Source: Prorocentrum cordatum (taxonomy: Eukaryota > Sar > Dinophyceae > Prorocentrales > Prorocentraceae). Taken from it: a stretch of DNA of 52,500 bases. Numbering within the stretch: position 1 is the first letter of the stretch; every line of letters starts with the position of its first letter. Of the stretch, positions 21,425 through 33,689 are shown piece after piece. The notes under the pieces are model-generated. The model was not told the DNA's origin. It was given only the letters and a program-made list of their open reading frames with translations, and did no database searches. The stretch is from positions 35,001 through 87,500 of the forward strand of contig CAUYUJ010001351.1 of NCBI GenBank assembly GCA_963575745.1. Reading direction: 5' to 3'. Both the position numbers and the translations under genes were made by a program.

Positions 21425-22130
21425 TCCGGACTGTAAGAAATCAATACAAAGTGGCCGTTCGTTTTCTCGACATCGTCTTTCTTGTCGTCGGCGATGCGAA
21501 AAGCGTGGCAGGAATGGGACGCGGCGCACATCGCGCGCGGCACTAAATCTGGGCCCGCCCGTCCTGACTCTAAAAAATCAATACACGTTCTTCGCTTTTT
21601 CCTCTCAGGATGGCCTGCCTTGTCGCCGACGGTGCGAAATATGTGGCAGCAGTGGGACGCGGCGCACATATGGGACGCGGCGCACATCGCGCGCGGCCGT
21701 CAATCTGGGCCCGGCCATCCTGACTGTAAAAAATCAATACAAAGTCTCCGTTTTTTCATCTCAGCATGGCTTGCCTTGTCGCCGACGGTGCGAAATATGC
21801 GGCAGGAATGGGACGCGGCGCACATCGCGCACGGACGTCCATGCGGGCCGCGGGCCCTCCCATCCGGACTGTTAAAAACAATACAGAGTTGCCGTTTTTC
21901 CTTTCATCATGGCCTGATTTGTCGTCGACGATGCGAAATGCGTGGCGGGAATGGGGCGCGGCGCACATCGCGCGCGGACTTCTGGGGCAACCCCAAGGGG
22001 GGAGGGGACACCTTACTTGTCAGAAACAATGCCATGCTGATTTCCCCTGCCCACATAGCTGCTCTTGTTGTCCACCCCGCAAAATTGCATGGCAAGAATT
22101 GGGCGCGGCACACCCCCATCCCCCCCCGCT
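21425..22130 (+). repeat. ~140-bp tandem repeat, four units plus a decayed fifth
   Basis: GATGCGAAA/GGTGCGAAA landmarks lie at 21493, 21631, 21787 and 21930, each followed by GGCAGGAATGGGACGCGGCG and CACATCGCGCGCGG. The first periods (138 and 156 bp) are multiples of three, so a plus-strand frame from 21482 keeps a repeated ~46-residue motif (WDAAHIARG..SGP) for three units before the register is lost. The opposite strand is also open. I treat it as satellite-like; weak coding potential cannot be excluded. Confidence 0.8.
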
Positions 22131-22390
22131 CGAAGTGAACGACATGCCCTTCTCGCATGGGCGCCGAATGAAATTTCTCAAAGTTGCGTTCCCGCTTTGG
22201 CTCGGCGCAAGTTTTGAGCTCGCTAATTCATTGGGCGCCAGGGCGTTCCAGGAGGTCCTGGGGTGACGAATGCCTGGGAGGTTTTTGCTTGTTCAGGCTC
22301 TTGGAGGGCCTCCTGAGGCTCCCCGCGGTTCTGCGGCCGTCTGGAGGCCATCTTGGGCGTTTCGGAACGATCTTTCGGCGACTCAGGGCG

Positions 22391-23120
<730 letters not shown>

Positions 23121-23145
23121 CTACCACTACGCGCCAGCACCCAGT

Positions 23146-23372
23146 TGCGCCAGCATTGTTTCTTATGTTGTGGGAGGGCGGAACGTGTCCGTTGTTCCTT
23201 TGAACATGGCCAGTCTTGTCGTCGACGATGCGAAATGCGTGGCGGGAATGGGACGCGGCGCGCACCCCGCGCGGACGTCAATGCGGTGTCCTGGGGCATC
23301 CTCTACTCGCACTGAAATGCCCGCGCAGCCGCCACTTGTGCCATCACTGTTTCTTATGTTGTGGGAGGGCGG
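23146..23372 (+). repeat. Duplicated segment and an isolated unit of the ~140-bp repeat
   Basis: CAGCATTGTTTCTTATGTTG with GTGGGAGGGCGG recurs at about 23150 and 23341. Between them, 23220-23285 is another unit of the 21425-22130 repeat (GATGCGAAATGCGTGGCGGG), so the tandem array resumes after the (CTA)n block. Confidence 0.75.
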
Positions 23373-23456
23373 GTGGGAATGGGCATGCCATGCTTGACTC
23401 GCTCGAGCTGGCTAGCTTGATCCCCCCCTTACCGTTGCCCCTCCACCTTTCGCAAG

Positions 23457-23518
23457 ATGATCCAAGATGCTCCTCGAGGCTCCTCGCCTAGGAAAAAAGT
23501 GCACACGTCCGAGCGATG
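23457..23518 (+). repeat. Short dispersed repeat shared with 49171-49230
   Basis: ATGATCCAAGATGCTCCTCG, GCTCCTCGCC, GGAAAAAAG and GTCCGAGCGAT line up in order with the second copy at roughly 80 percent by eye. Confidence 0.65.
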
Positions 23519-23768
23519 CCCAGACAGAAGGCGGTGCGCGCTCCTTCTGTGGCTCGGGGGCGCGCAGACATGGATTAGCGATCCAAGGATCCGGCGCGCG
23601 GTCGTAAAATCCATGGATCGGGGGAGGTGCCCTCCCCCAAATGCGGCCGGTGCCGCCTCGCTCGGCGGCGGAAATCCGCGATTCCCCATGGAAGCGGAAC
23701 CCGTCGCTAATCCACGCCCCCTCGCTCCATGCTTGCAATCGCCTGAGTTGCAGAGGCGACGCGTCGCC

Positions 23769-23928
23769 TCGAGTCGGCCCTGTCCCTCTACAGGGGGAAT
23801 GCTCAAAATAGCCCAGAAATAGGCTGGGGACGATTCTTGTGGACTATCTCTGAGCATTCTTGAAGATCTGCTAACTGTGCTTGATTTTTTGCCAGAATCC
23901 GCCCGTATGGGGGACAGGCCCGACTTGG
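23769..23928 (-). mobile_element. MITE-like element, copy 4 (160 bp, perfect 8-bp TSD)
   Basis: Reverse orientation: GAGTCGGCCCTGTCCCTCTA at the left, GTATGGGGGACAGGCCCGAC at the right, with the family core as GGGGACGATTC. GCGTCGCC occurs exactly at 23761-23768 and 23929-23936. Confidence 0.9.
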
Positions 23929-23936
23929 GCGTCGCC

Positions 23937-24147
23937 CCGCCCCGCGCCGAAGTGGCCGCGCCCAGCGGCGGTCTGGGCGGCGGGCCCCGGGCCGCCGAGG
24001 CCGGGGCCCGGCGGCGCCCGCGAGGCCCCCCCGCCCCCCGAGCCGCTCCGCGGCGCAACGGGCGCGCCGCGGCTCCTTGGGCGAGGCCTGCCCCCCCTCT
24101 CTCGGTTGGCGGCGCGCAGGAGGGGGGCGGAGGGAGGGGGGGCGGGT
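23937..24147. other. GC-rich sequence, nothing recognised
   Basis: Long frames are open on both strands because stop codons are rare at this base composition; no domain seen. Confidence 0.4.
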
Positions 24148-24395
24148 TTCTGAGGAGGGGGCTGCTTCTGAGAAGGCGCCCGCCTGACATCTACAGAGAA
24201 GGCCCGCGCCTTCCAAGAGGCAGGGGTGCTTCCACCGAGAAGCCCTCCCCCCTCCCCCCACCCCCCTCTGCGCGTGGCCGACCATCTCTTGAACAGGGAC
24301 CGACCGTCCTGGCATTCCTAGAGGCCTACCACGACCTGTTCCTCGAACCCAGGAAGGTTTTGAGAGCAAAGACAAGGTTCTTGGAGCATAAAGCC
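24148..24395 (+). repeat. Dispersed repeat 'E', copy 2
   Basis: The most compact copy of the family: AGAAGGCGCCCGCCTGACAT, CTACAGAGAAGGCCCGCG, CAGGGACCGACCGTCCTGGC and GGCCTACCACGA follow in order without the extra segment of copy 1. Confidence 0.7.
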
Positions 24396-24486
24396 GATGC
24401 TGGGCATCTCCGGCGCGGCCTGGCCGACCCCTGGCAAGCCGGCCCCCTCCGCGACGTCGCCCGGGCCCTTCGAGCTTCTCTGGCCG

Positions 24487-24660
24487 CAGTACCTAAGGAC
24501 CATATCTCAGAGATAATTTCGAGCGCCCGGAGAACATATCGAAACAGTGTCGCGCGAATATCGCCTCCCAGGGCCCGACACGTGAAAACCCTACAGCTTC
24601 GGTACTGTCTTGGTGCTCGAAATTCTTTCTGGTGATCAAAGCTGAATTAGGTTGGAAAAT
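24487..24660 (-). repeat. Dispersed repeat 'G', copy 2
   Basis: Reverse complement of 13351-13525 at about 80 percent identity by eye, with coincident ends (GTACCTAAGGACC and CTGAATTAGGTTGG). Confidence 0.75.
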
Positions 24661-27639
24661 CATAAGGCGAGGCAAGGGGGACGTCACGGCAGAGGATGGT
24701 CTGCGGGGGGTCGGCGGTAAGGCCGCGCCCAACCTTCCCCAGGACCGCCGCCTCTGCATCCCGAGTGTTGTCTCGTGGACGGCCCCGGGTGCCCTGCGAG
24801 GGCCCCCCAAAGGCCGAGGTCTGGCCACAAACAAACCTCCCGCTGTGATGTGTGACGACGCACCCGAGGAGGACGGGGCCTGCGCTTCGAGAAGGTGGCC
24901 GCGCTCTTCTCCTACGCGGCAGCCCCCCGGAGGTCGGGGCTCGCGGTGCGGGCGCCGCAGAGTGTGGAGGGCAGGCGCGACGAGCAGCGCCGAGGTGCAG
25001 CAGAGAGGAGGGAGAGCGGAGGGGGGGAAAGGAGGAGGACGAGGAAGGCGAGGAAGGCGCGGAAGGCGAGAAAGGCGAGCAAGGCGAGGAGGAGGAGGAG
25101 GCGGAGGAGGTCAGGGCCTGGCGGCACCCGAGGAGGACGGGGACGCCGGCGATCCCTGCTGCGCACGCGAGCGCGGCGCGGAGGCCCCGCGCAGGGAAGG
25201 GGGGGGGCCTGCCACAGGGGTCCAGGTAGTGCGGCAGCGGCACTGGCCCGTGGCCCGGCGGGGGCGCGTGCGGCATCGGCGGCGGGGGGGCGCCGAAGTC
25301 CCCGAAGTCCTCCGAGGCGAGCGAGGCTGGGGGGGGCGGGCGGGGCGAGGGGGGTGGGAGGGTCGGGAGGCGGGGGGAGGAGGTGGCGAGGGGGAGGGGC
25401 GGCGAGGGGACGGGGCCGGCGAAGACAAGATACGAGAAGGCCCTCCCACAGAGAGGGGGGCCCGAGATGGTCGCGCGGAGGGAGGGGGAGGGGATGGGGA
25501 GAGGGGAGGGCAGGGGGCCGGACAGCCGGGGGGGAGGGGAGGACAGGGGGCGGGAGAGGCCCAGGCGAGGAGTGCCCGCGCCACGCCTGGCAGTCCTGCC
25601 CACCCCCACGCCCACTGCCGCGCAAGACTTTCCACACTCGCGGGGCCTGGAGCCCGACCGGGCCCTGACCCCAAGCATCAGTGCCGTGCTCGGCCGATCG
25701 TCCACAGTGGAGGCCAGTCCACAAGAAACCTCCCACAAGAAACCCAACCCTGAGACCCCAGGACGTCCATTGGTGTTTGGTGTGGGAGCGTATCGCGTCC
25801 CATCGCAAAACCCCCGGAACACAAGAAACCCAGGGCACCCGGGAGGCAAGCAGGGTATTTCTTGGCATGGGCCTCCACTGAATTGCATAGAGGTGCAGAG
25901 GGGGCCAAGACCGAGCCAGGCAAGCGATGTCCAGCGACGTCTGGGCGGAGAGGAGACGCGCACAGTCGAACAGCGCCCCGCAGGGCGGAGAAACAGAAAA
26001 GAACACGAGGCCGACGAAAGAGGAGGCAGGAGGCGCAGGGGGTAGGATGAATTTGAGGAGCTTGGGGATGAAGGCGGAGAGGAAAGACGAGGAGAGCGGC
26101 TGGTACGAACATAGACGAGAGAGGAGCAGGGGGAGGGAAGGAGCATGGGAAAACAGGGAGCGGGGAGGAGGAAGAAAGCGACACAATGAAGATAAATGGG
26201 AGCTTGGAGGGCCACGGGGGGGAAGAGGGGGAAGGGGAGCATGAGCATGTGAATGCGGACAGAAGGAGTACAGCCATGGGTTGAACGAAGAGTACGGGAA
26301 GGAGGAGGGTGCAGGAGGAGGACGCCGAGCCCGCGCACTTGCCCATGAGAAAGCGGACAAGCAAAAACAATCCGCCCGCCTCTCTTGCGGGAGGGGCGTA
26401 AGGCTGCGAAGCACAGGCTTCGGAAACTGAACAGACGAGCGTTCCGAATAACGAGACACTTCAACGCACTGGATTGTCAATGTGTCTTGGCAAGTCCTAA
26501 CCATTGAAAGGCACTGACCACCTGGCCAACGAGCGAATGAAAGGCAGCAGGGTGGCACGCACCCAGGCGAGAGCGCCAGTCCGAACGACACCAAGCACCC
26601 CGAGCACTCCCAACAAAAAACGTCACACGACCGCTTGACGTTGTGATTCTAAATTTTTACAGGCCGTGCGTAAGAGCGGCGGGTGAAAACCCGCAAGCGG
26701 CAAGGAGCAGGTGAAAACACAAGCAGCGTTCGCTCACGGCGGGCCCTTGTCAGCTGGGCTGGGGTGTGGCAGGCGCCTGGGCGAGCGCGCCCCTGCGAAC
26801 GACCGAGCACGTTCAGAGCGGGAGAAAAAACAGCACGTAGAGAACGTTTCGCATTTTCGGCGATAACGGGCGACATAGGGGGGAGCGGGGGAAGGTATGA
26901 CGTAACGCCCCCCCCCACCGCCGTGCGGCTCCGGCACCACAGCCGCTCCCACGCGCACGACGACAATGTGCGACGAGCGACGAGTGACGAGAGACGACGA
27001 CGATATGGGCGACGAGCGACGAGCGACGGGCGACGACGACGACGACGAAGGGGGGCAGGTAAAATGGTAGCGCTTCCGCGTGCACCACAGCGCCTGCGCG
27101 CACGAGCCACGACCAGAGACCATGATCGACGACCAGTTCGGCACCATCTGCGTGCACGACTGTGCCTGTGCACACCACAAGGCCTGCGTGCACCTCAAGG
27201 ACTCTATGGGGTCCCGGCTGGACCAAACGCCAGAAAATCGTAGGGGCGGCCGATACTATCAAATTCGATATGTGAACTGATTGCGATTATCGTTTTCTCT
27301 TGGCCTGCGTGCACCCCTGCGGTTTGAGCCCACGACGCCCTTGCACGCCATGGCCACTGCGCGCACCACAGCGCCCCCGAAAAGGAATGGAGAGGAGTGG
27401 GGAGGGCAGGCAGTGCACCACAGCGCGTGCGCACGAGTCACGACCAGGGGCCACGAACCACGTAATTTCAGCACCATCTTGGCGCCTCTTGGCGCCGAAA
27501 TGGCTTGACCCAAAAAAGGCGATGCGGAGGAAGAGGGGGAGCAGGAGAAAGGGGGACGAGGAAGAGAAGGAGGAGGAGGAAGAGGAGAGGGAGGAGGAGG
27601 AGGAATATTTTCACCGGGCACACAAAATCACAACTACGA
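24661..27639. other. Long repeat-poor GC-rich stretch, no confident gene
   Basis: Frames several hundred codons long are open on both strands in 24630-26600 without any domain. 24980-25560 is purine-rich. 26950-27055 is a degenerate GACGA array. 27079-27123 and 27414-27453 share GTGCACCACAGCGC and CACGACCAG words. Confidence 0.4.
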
Positions 27640-27955
27640 ATCCCTATGCGAATCTCAGTGCGGGTCCCTATGCGAATCCCTTTGCAGATCCCTAGGCGGA
27701 TCCCTATGCGGATCCCTAGGCGGATCCCTATGCGAATGCTATGCGGATCCCGATGCAGATCCCGATGCGGATGCCTAGGCAGATGACCATGCGCATTGCC
27801 ATGCGAATCCCTATGCGAATCCCTATGCGGATCCTTACGCGGATCCCTATGCAAATCCCTACGCGAATGCGTAAGCGCATCCCTATGCGGATCCCCGTAA
27901 TATTCCCAATACGGACCCAGACTCCTATACGGATTCCTATGCGGATCCCGATGCG
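27640..27955 (+). repeat. 12-bp minisatellite, ATCCCTATGCGG type
   Basis: About 25 imperfect copies of a 12-mer. Because the period is a multiple of three, one frame reads Met-Arg-Ile-Pro repeats and the minus strand Gly-Ile-Arg-Ile repeats. Confidence 0.9.
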
Positions 27956-29741
27956 CACGGCGGCAGTGCCCAGAGCGCACTGGAGGGGGGGGGGGGGGCG
28001 TTGCGTCATAGGGGGGGTCGGGGGCTATAACGCCCGTTATGCCCCAAGCAACAAAGAAACACGCTCGTACGACCAAAGTGGTTTTCGGATCACGTGCAGA
28101 CAAGGACGTACGCGGGAGTGCCACCTCAGACGAAGCGACCGACAACGCCACTCGAAACGACCGAACACGTTTCGAATGAAAGCGAAGCTGCAAGCTCTTG
28201 AAGTCCTGCTTCTAAGAAGCCATGCACGGAAACATCGGGTCAACACCCGCACGTGGAGAGACGAGTTCGAACAGAACAGCACTCGCAATGAGGAGTTGAA
28301 CACGGAAGACGAGGAACGGAAGGAGGGCTGGACCTGGCGCGCCCGCGCTGCGTTGAATGGCACGCATGGCGCAGCCTTAATAAGTTGGCAAATCAGTGCA
28401 CGGCGGCTTAGCGCAGCATTGCACACCATAACATGGCGCAGCTCGCATGACATAACATGCATGCTGCATTGCGTAGCAGCATGTGGCAAAGCCTTGCACA
28501 TTATATCGCGTGTGGCACTACTGAAGCACGCAACACAAGACAAACGGACGCTGGCAAAACAACAATGAGCATCACGCCACGCCATGACGAACCATGTTCT
28601 CAGCGGGCAGCCGTGTGCGCAATACCACAGAGTCACAGCCGTTAGCGAGCGGGCTGGGAAAGCTTGGCTGGGCGGCAAGCGAAGGTCGAGGACGCACCAG
28701 GAGAAACGGCGACAACAAGCAAAGCAACACACAGCCATGGTATAGCCGACCACACCCAGAGAACCTCCAAGGGAACGCCAGCAACCCCCGAGGATCCAGG
28801 GGGCGGCCTATTATCGCCCACCTGCCCCGTTGCACTGGTGGGGGTAGCACCTCCTGGGCGAAGCGCAATTATAGGGCGGGGGACGAGAGAAGGGAGAGGG
28901 GAGCAGAGAGGGGAGAGGGGAGGGGGCAGAGGCAAGCTAGGTGCGCTCGCGTCATATCTGACATCCTACCCCTCCCTCCCATCCCTTACCATGGCGCAGA
29001 TCCCCTCTCTATTCGCACAGTCGGATGTCGAGCAGGGCGATGATCCCGAAAGGGTACGCGATGCATTGTAGAGCACGGCATGGCATGGCGTAGAAGAGCA
29101 CCGCAAAGCGTAGCATCAACCTAGCACTGCATTGCATGCCGTGGCATGGCACGGGAAATGACGCCAGCGCTGCAGCGGGAACACGATTCGGAACGAGCAG
29201 AAGCACGGAAATGAGGCCAGCGCTGCAGCGGGAGCACGATTCGGAACGAGCGGGGCCCGAAAATGAGGCCGGCGCCTCCGCGAGAGCAGCATTTTGAAAA
29301 AAATGCAGGCGAAAACCCAACTCCGGGGAAACCTGTGTGTAAAAGAAGAGTACGCGGGGGGGGTCGGACACTCCCAGGCCGTCATCAGGGGAAGAGGGAG
29401 AGTAGCATTCATATTGAGTAATTGTAGAGGGGGAGACGGGGAGGGGGCAAGGCAGCGGGGGGGAGGGAGAGGGGACGCGCGATGGGGCGGGGGGACGGGA
29501 GACAGGATGGGGGGGGCGGGGGAGGCGCTGCTACGCTCCGAGCTGCTACCTGGACCTCGAGCTCCCGCGCCTGCCGCGCCGTCGGAGCTCGAGAGCCGCA
29601 GTCCTTGCCCCTGCCCTTGCCGCAGCCCTTGCCGTCCCACTCGCGGTCGAAGTCCTGAGCAGTTTTGGCGCGCGGGCGAGGTTAGGGCAGCGGTCAAGCC
29701 CCACCAAGGCGGCAAGGGTTCTGGGCTTGGGGCGCGCGTGC
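27956..29741. other. Unassigned stretch
   Basis: 28370-28520 and 29070-29150 are enriched in GCATGGC/CATAAC-like words. 29155-29275 has a partial duplication (GCGCTGCAGCGGGA.CACGATTCGGAACGAGC at about 29166 and 29219). No gene seen. Confidence 0.45.
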
Positions 29742-30070
29742 CTCCTCCTCCTCCTCCTCCTCCTCCTCCTCCTCCTCCTCCTCCTCTCCCCCGCCTCCTC
29801 CAGCTCCTCCTCCTCCTCCTCCAGCTCCCTCCGCCTCCTCCAGCTCCTCCTCCTCCTCCTCCTCCTCCTCCTCCTCCCTCCTCCTCCTCCTCCTCCTCCT
29901 CCTCCTCCATCTTCTCCTCCCCATCCCCTCCTCCACCTCCTCCTCCTCGGGTCGCCTACGGCCCCGGGCGTTGTGTGCCTCCGCCTCCCTCCTCCTCCTC
30001 TCCTCCTCCTCCTCCTCCTCCTCCTTTTCCTCCTCCTCCTCCTCCTCCTCCTCCTCCTCCTCCTCCAGCT
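29742..30070 (+). repeat. (TCC)n compound array
   Basis: TCC triplets with CAGC and CCC interruptions, broken at 29948-29985 by GGTCGCCTACGGCCCC, a word also found at 35152. Confidence 0.93.
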
Positions 30071-30130
30071 CCTCGCCATCGTCCTCGGCCTCGGCCCGAG
30101 ACTTCCTCATCACGGCCCTGGGACTTGCAC

Positions 30131-30410
30131 GCCGCAACAGTTTCAGACATGAACGGCGGCTCCATGTCAGAATGTGGCTCTCGCCTCGGCGCCGTGCACA
30201 TTCGTCTTAAACGCTTTCAACAGCTTCAAAGATGTAAAGCGGCTCGTTTTCAATATGTGGTTCTCGCCCTAGCGCCGCGCATCTTCGTTTTCAACAATTC
30301 GCACCGGAGTCAAAGATGGATGGCGGTTCCTGTTTGGAATATTGCTCCAGCCTGAGCGCCGAACGCATGTGTCTAAACAGTGTGTAACAGATTGAAGGAT
30401 TCGTACGGCT
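30131..30410 (+). repeat. 83-bp tandem repeat 'C', locus 1 (three units)
   Basis: Units (GCGCC landmarks at 30189, 30272 and 30355) share GATG.A.GGCGG, ATGTGG.TCTCGCC and GCGCCG.GCA..TTCGT. The block follows one (TCC)n array and precedes a short TCC tract at 30428. Confidence 0.85.
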
Positions 30411-30516
30411 GAACCCACAAGCATGGAGTCCTCCTGCTCCTCCTCTTCCTCCTCGTCGATCCCCATGGTCTCTGAACCTGGCTCCCGGGGGGAAGGCTTT
30501 CGGCAGGCTGAATACG

Positions 30517-30795
30517 GTTGTCGCCATGGCGGGATGCGTGCATTCGTCGCTCCTGGTCGACTTACCTTCCGTCGGCGGTGGACGAACCTCCCTTTAGTAA
30601 ACCTCCATTTAGTGAAAACGGCCTGGGACCGAAACCGACGGACCTGAACCCGCAAAAATGACGGCCGCGACGCCCTCTCGCGAACCGAAAACGGCCAAAT
30701 TCGCTAATGGACGTGTCAGGGTAGGAGGTCTGTCCACCCCCGATATAGTTGTCGCCATGGCTGGATGCATGAATTCGTCGCTCCTGGTCGACTTC
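30517..30795 (+). repeat. Repeat 'H', copy 2, flanked by ~47-bp direct repeats
   Basis: Direct repeats at 30517-30564 and 30748-30795 (GTTGTCGCCATGGC.GGATGC then ATTCGTCGCTCCTGGTCGAC) differ at about three positions. They enclose the 167-bp core shared with 13724-13890. This could be a miniature terminal-repeat element or a simple tandem duplication. Confidence 0.7.
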
Positions 30796-30946
30796 CCTGC
30801 CGACCGACTGCGAGGCGGGAGAACAACACTGGGGGTAGATGCGCCGTCCCTGGCAGCCCCAGAGCCTGGCAAAAGGGGGCGCCGGCGCCCGCGCGGGCCC
30901 TACAGGGGTCCCAGAGGGCCCCCGCATGCCCCACGGGGGGCTGGGT

Positions 30947-31109
30947 TTAGGTTGGGCATGTCCTCCTGCAGGTGGATGTTTGACGAAAAATAAGAAAAAG
31001 CCCAAAACAAACTCAAAATCCCCCCCAAAAAATGATCGGAAAATCGTCCCTGGGCTATTTTTTGCTACTATCTTTGAAGATTCCTCCCGTAGTCCACAGC
31101 CCGACTTCA
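30947..31109 (+). mobile_element. MITE-like element, copy 5 (163 bp, perfect 8-bp TSD)
   Basis: TTAGGTTGGGCATGTCC...GCAGG.GGAT at the left and GTCCACAGCCCGACTTCA at the right, with core AATCGTCCC. GGCTGGGT occurs exactly at 30939-30946 and 31110-31117. The right junction CAGCCCGACTTCAGGCTGGG is tandemly duplicated about 27 bp downstream. Confidence 0.9.
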
Positions 31110-32130
31110 GGCTGGGTTACTACCCCAGCCCGACTTCAGGCTGGGTCGGACTGCTTTCCCGACGGCTCTCGAGGGATCCCCGGCGGGCCCCCGCGCGCCC
31201 CGTGGTGGCTGCCCGGGATGCCCCGGGAGGGCGCCCCGGCGGGGCGAGGCTCTTCGTCTGCGGGCCGAGGGCGCTCGGCGGGCGTCGCCAGCTTCCGAGG
31301 GGCCCCTGCCCGAGGGGGGCAGACCCACGCAGGGCCCCGTCCGAGGAGCCCCCCTGCCCGGGGCCCCTGCCCGACTCTTCGACGCTGGACGGTCGTCGCC
31401 GGGGATGCTCGTCACCGCTCGGGCCGCTGAAGCGCTTGAAGCTACGAGGCCCCCCGGAGACCTCCGAGGATCACGGGAAGACCATGGTGCCCAGCGACGT
31501 CAAAACACGCGCCCAAACACGCTTCAAGTGGCACGCTCCAGGCTGCGCCCCCAAAAGCTGTCCCCCATGTCCTCCCCCGCTCCCTCCCACCCCCTCCCAA
31601 CCTCCCGCCCAGTCGCTTCCCTGACCAGGAGATCCAAAAGGAAGGCGAGCGACCTCCCGCCCGGGCTTTGCCGGGCGGCGCCTTCTGGACCACGGCTCCG
31701 AGTGCCAGTCGCGGTGGTACGCCGATAAAGTGTCGCATGTGTTGCTGTGTCTGCACGGTGCGATTGCCAGGACAGACAGAAAGAGAGAAAACGAGAGAGA
31801 GAGAGATAGAAAAAAAAAGTGATCTACCTGCGGGCAGAGCCTATCCCCTGTCCGGCCACTCCCGTCCCAAGCTCCTCTCCCCCTCCCTTCACCCTGTCCC
31901 CTATCTGGAGCTTTGGTGCGCTCGTCCAGCATAGCTCCTCATCTGGAGGCCTCCCCAAATGAGGTCCAGGCAGACGGGGTCGGAAGATCGCGCGCCGCAT
32001 GACCAGTGCATCCCCGATGCATCGGCGACGTCGGCGTGGAGAGTATCGGGCTCCACATCGAGACGCATCGCCGATGGCCTTCTTCCGACCCCTTCTGCTC
32101 TGGCCCCGAGCGGGAGGCCTGGACCATTCC
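31110..32130. other. GC-rich unassigned stretch
   Basis: No gene recognised. 32005-32080 has an inverted pair (CATCGGCGACGTC and GACGCATCGCCGATG) that could form a hairpin. Confidence 0.4.
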
Positions 32131-32560
32131 CTCCTTCTCCTCCTCCTCCTCCTCCTCCTCCTCCTCCTACTTCTCCTCCTCCTTCTCGCATCCCCTACCC
32201 TCCCACGCCCTCCCCCCCTCCGAGGCCCGTTCCTCCCTCTCTTCGGCTCACGGGCGCTCCGGATCTGCTCAGCAGAGGTCGACACCAGCCACAGGGCACA
32301 GGAGAGGGGGGCTGGCGAGGAACGAAGAGGGCAGGGAAGACAGGGGAGGGGGAGTGGGGCCTTCTCCTGCTTCTCATCATTATCCTCCTTCCATCCTCCA
32401 ATCCTTCTCACCACACTGCTCCTCCTCCTCCTCCTCCTCCTCCTCCTCCTCCTCCTACTCCTCCTCCTCTTCCTCCTCCTCCTCCTCTTTCTCCGCCTCC
32501 TGTTCCTCGTCCTCCTCCTCCTCCTGCTCCTGCTCCTGCTCCTGGATCTCCTTCTCCATC
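32131..32560 (+). repeat. Two (TCC)n tracts with intervening sequence
   Basis: TCC-rich at 32131-32190 and 32415-32555. The second ends just before the 83-bp repeat locus, as at 46528. Confidence 0.9.
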
Positions 32561-32574
32561 CCATTTCCTTAGAA

Positions 32575-33020
32575 CTAACTCCTCCCTCTCGCACCCCGAG
32601 GCGTGTGGGTAGGGCGGGCCGAGCGTTTCGCCTGATACTATCTCGTCATTGATGATCCTCAAGACTAAACTCTGCAAAAACTCCACGGATGGATGGCAGG
32701 TCGTTCTCAAAATGTGGCGATCGCCTTGGCACCGCGGGCATTCGTCTGCAAAAAGGTGCAAAAGTTTCACGGATGAAGGGCGGGTCCTTTCCATAATGTG
32801 GTTCCCGCCTCAGCGCCGCGCTCATTGGTCTTAGAAGTTCGCAGGGGCTTCACGGATGGAGGGCGGGCGGTGTTCACAAAGTGGCTCTCACATTAGCGCC
32901 GCGCGCATTCGTCTTAAACGTTTCCAAAAGTTTCACGGATGGAAGGCGTTGCCTTTTCAAACTGTGGCTCTCGCCTCAGCGCCGCGCACATTCGTCTTAA
33001 CTGTTCATAACAGTTTCAAG
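32575..33020 (+). repeat. 83-bp tandem repeat 'C', locus 2 (four units) with its leader
   Basis: The leader 32575-32660 (CTCCCTCTCGCACCCCGAGG, GGGCGTTTCGCCTGA-like, TTGATGATCC) is shared with 46620-46705. Units then follow with landmarks near 32729, 32813, 32896 and 32979, and the block closes TTTCAAGGA.T..AT.G..GACGTCCC, again as at locus 3. Confidence 0.88.
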
Positions 33021-33689
33021 GAGTTGTATGGTTGACGTCCCAGAAACTGTGTTTTGGCACGGTGTAGAACTGTCCAGGCGAAACCGTCACGTTGAGTCAA
33101 GAATGTCGTTCTGGAGCGATTCCGGATCGTCAGGACGCAACAGGCACGTTGACTCGCGGCGTAGAAGTCTCAAGAACGGCTTTCAGGCACGGTTCGGCAT
33201 TTTCGGACTGTCGTCTTCCAACGGAGCACCTCCCTCAGTGAACACGAACCCTTGTAGGGACCTGCCAAGAAGGAACTTGGAGGGAGGCTCTGTTGCAGCA
33301 TCGTTGATTGGTCTTGAGTCTGCACTCCTCCTCCTCCTCCTCCTCCTCCTCCTCCTCCTTCAACTCATCCTCCTCCCTTACCTCGGCCAGAGCCACTCCC
33401 CCAAACCGACGGGCGCTCGTGGAGCCTGCCGCGTGACTGCTCCAGAATGCCCTCGGATGGCCCCTCGGGCCCGCCCTCTGGCTCTCGTGGGTGCCCCATC
33501 GGACCTCCGAGGGGCCCCCGGGGGGCAGCACGGGACGCCAGCACCCGTGGGAAACTCGAAATGGCGTCTGCACGATGCTGGCTAGCACTCTCGGCACACG
33601 GGTCGACCCAGGCACGGCGGCGGGATCGGCCAGAGGCCGCCTCTCCGCCGCCCCCGCAGTCTGCAAGAAGAGCGCGTGTCAAGGTTTAG
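33021..33689. other. Unassigned stretch with a short (TCC)n tract at 33327-33360
   Basis: TTGCAGCATCG stands about 30 bp before the TCC tract here and about 40 bp before the one at 34745, so the two TCC tracts may share ancestry. No gene seen. Confidence 0.45.

Noticed and set aside
24632-26594. Long overlapping frames of 370-600 codons on both strands
   Set aside because: GC-rich composition makes stops rare. The translations are low-complexity Pro/Ser/Arg/Gly without domains.
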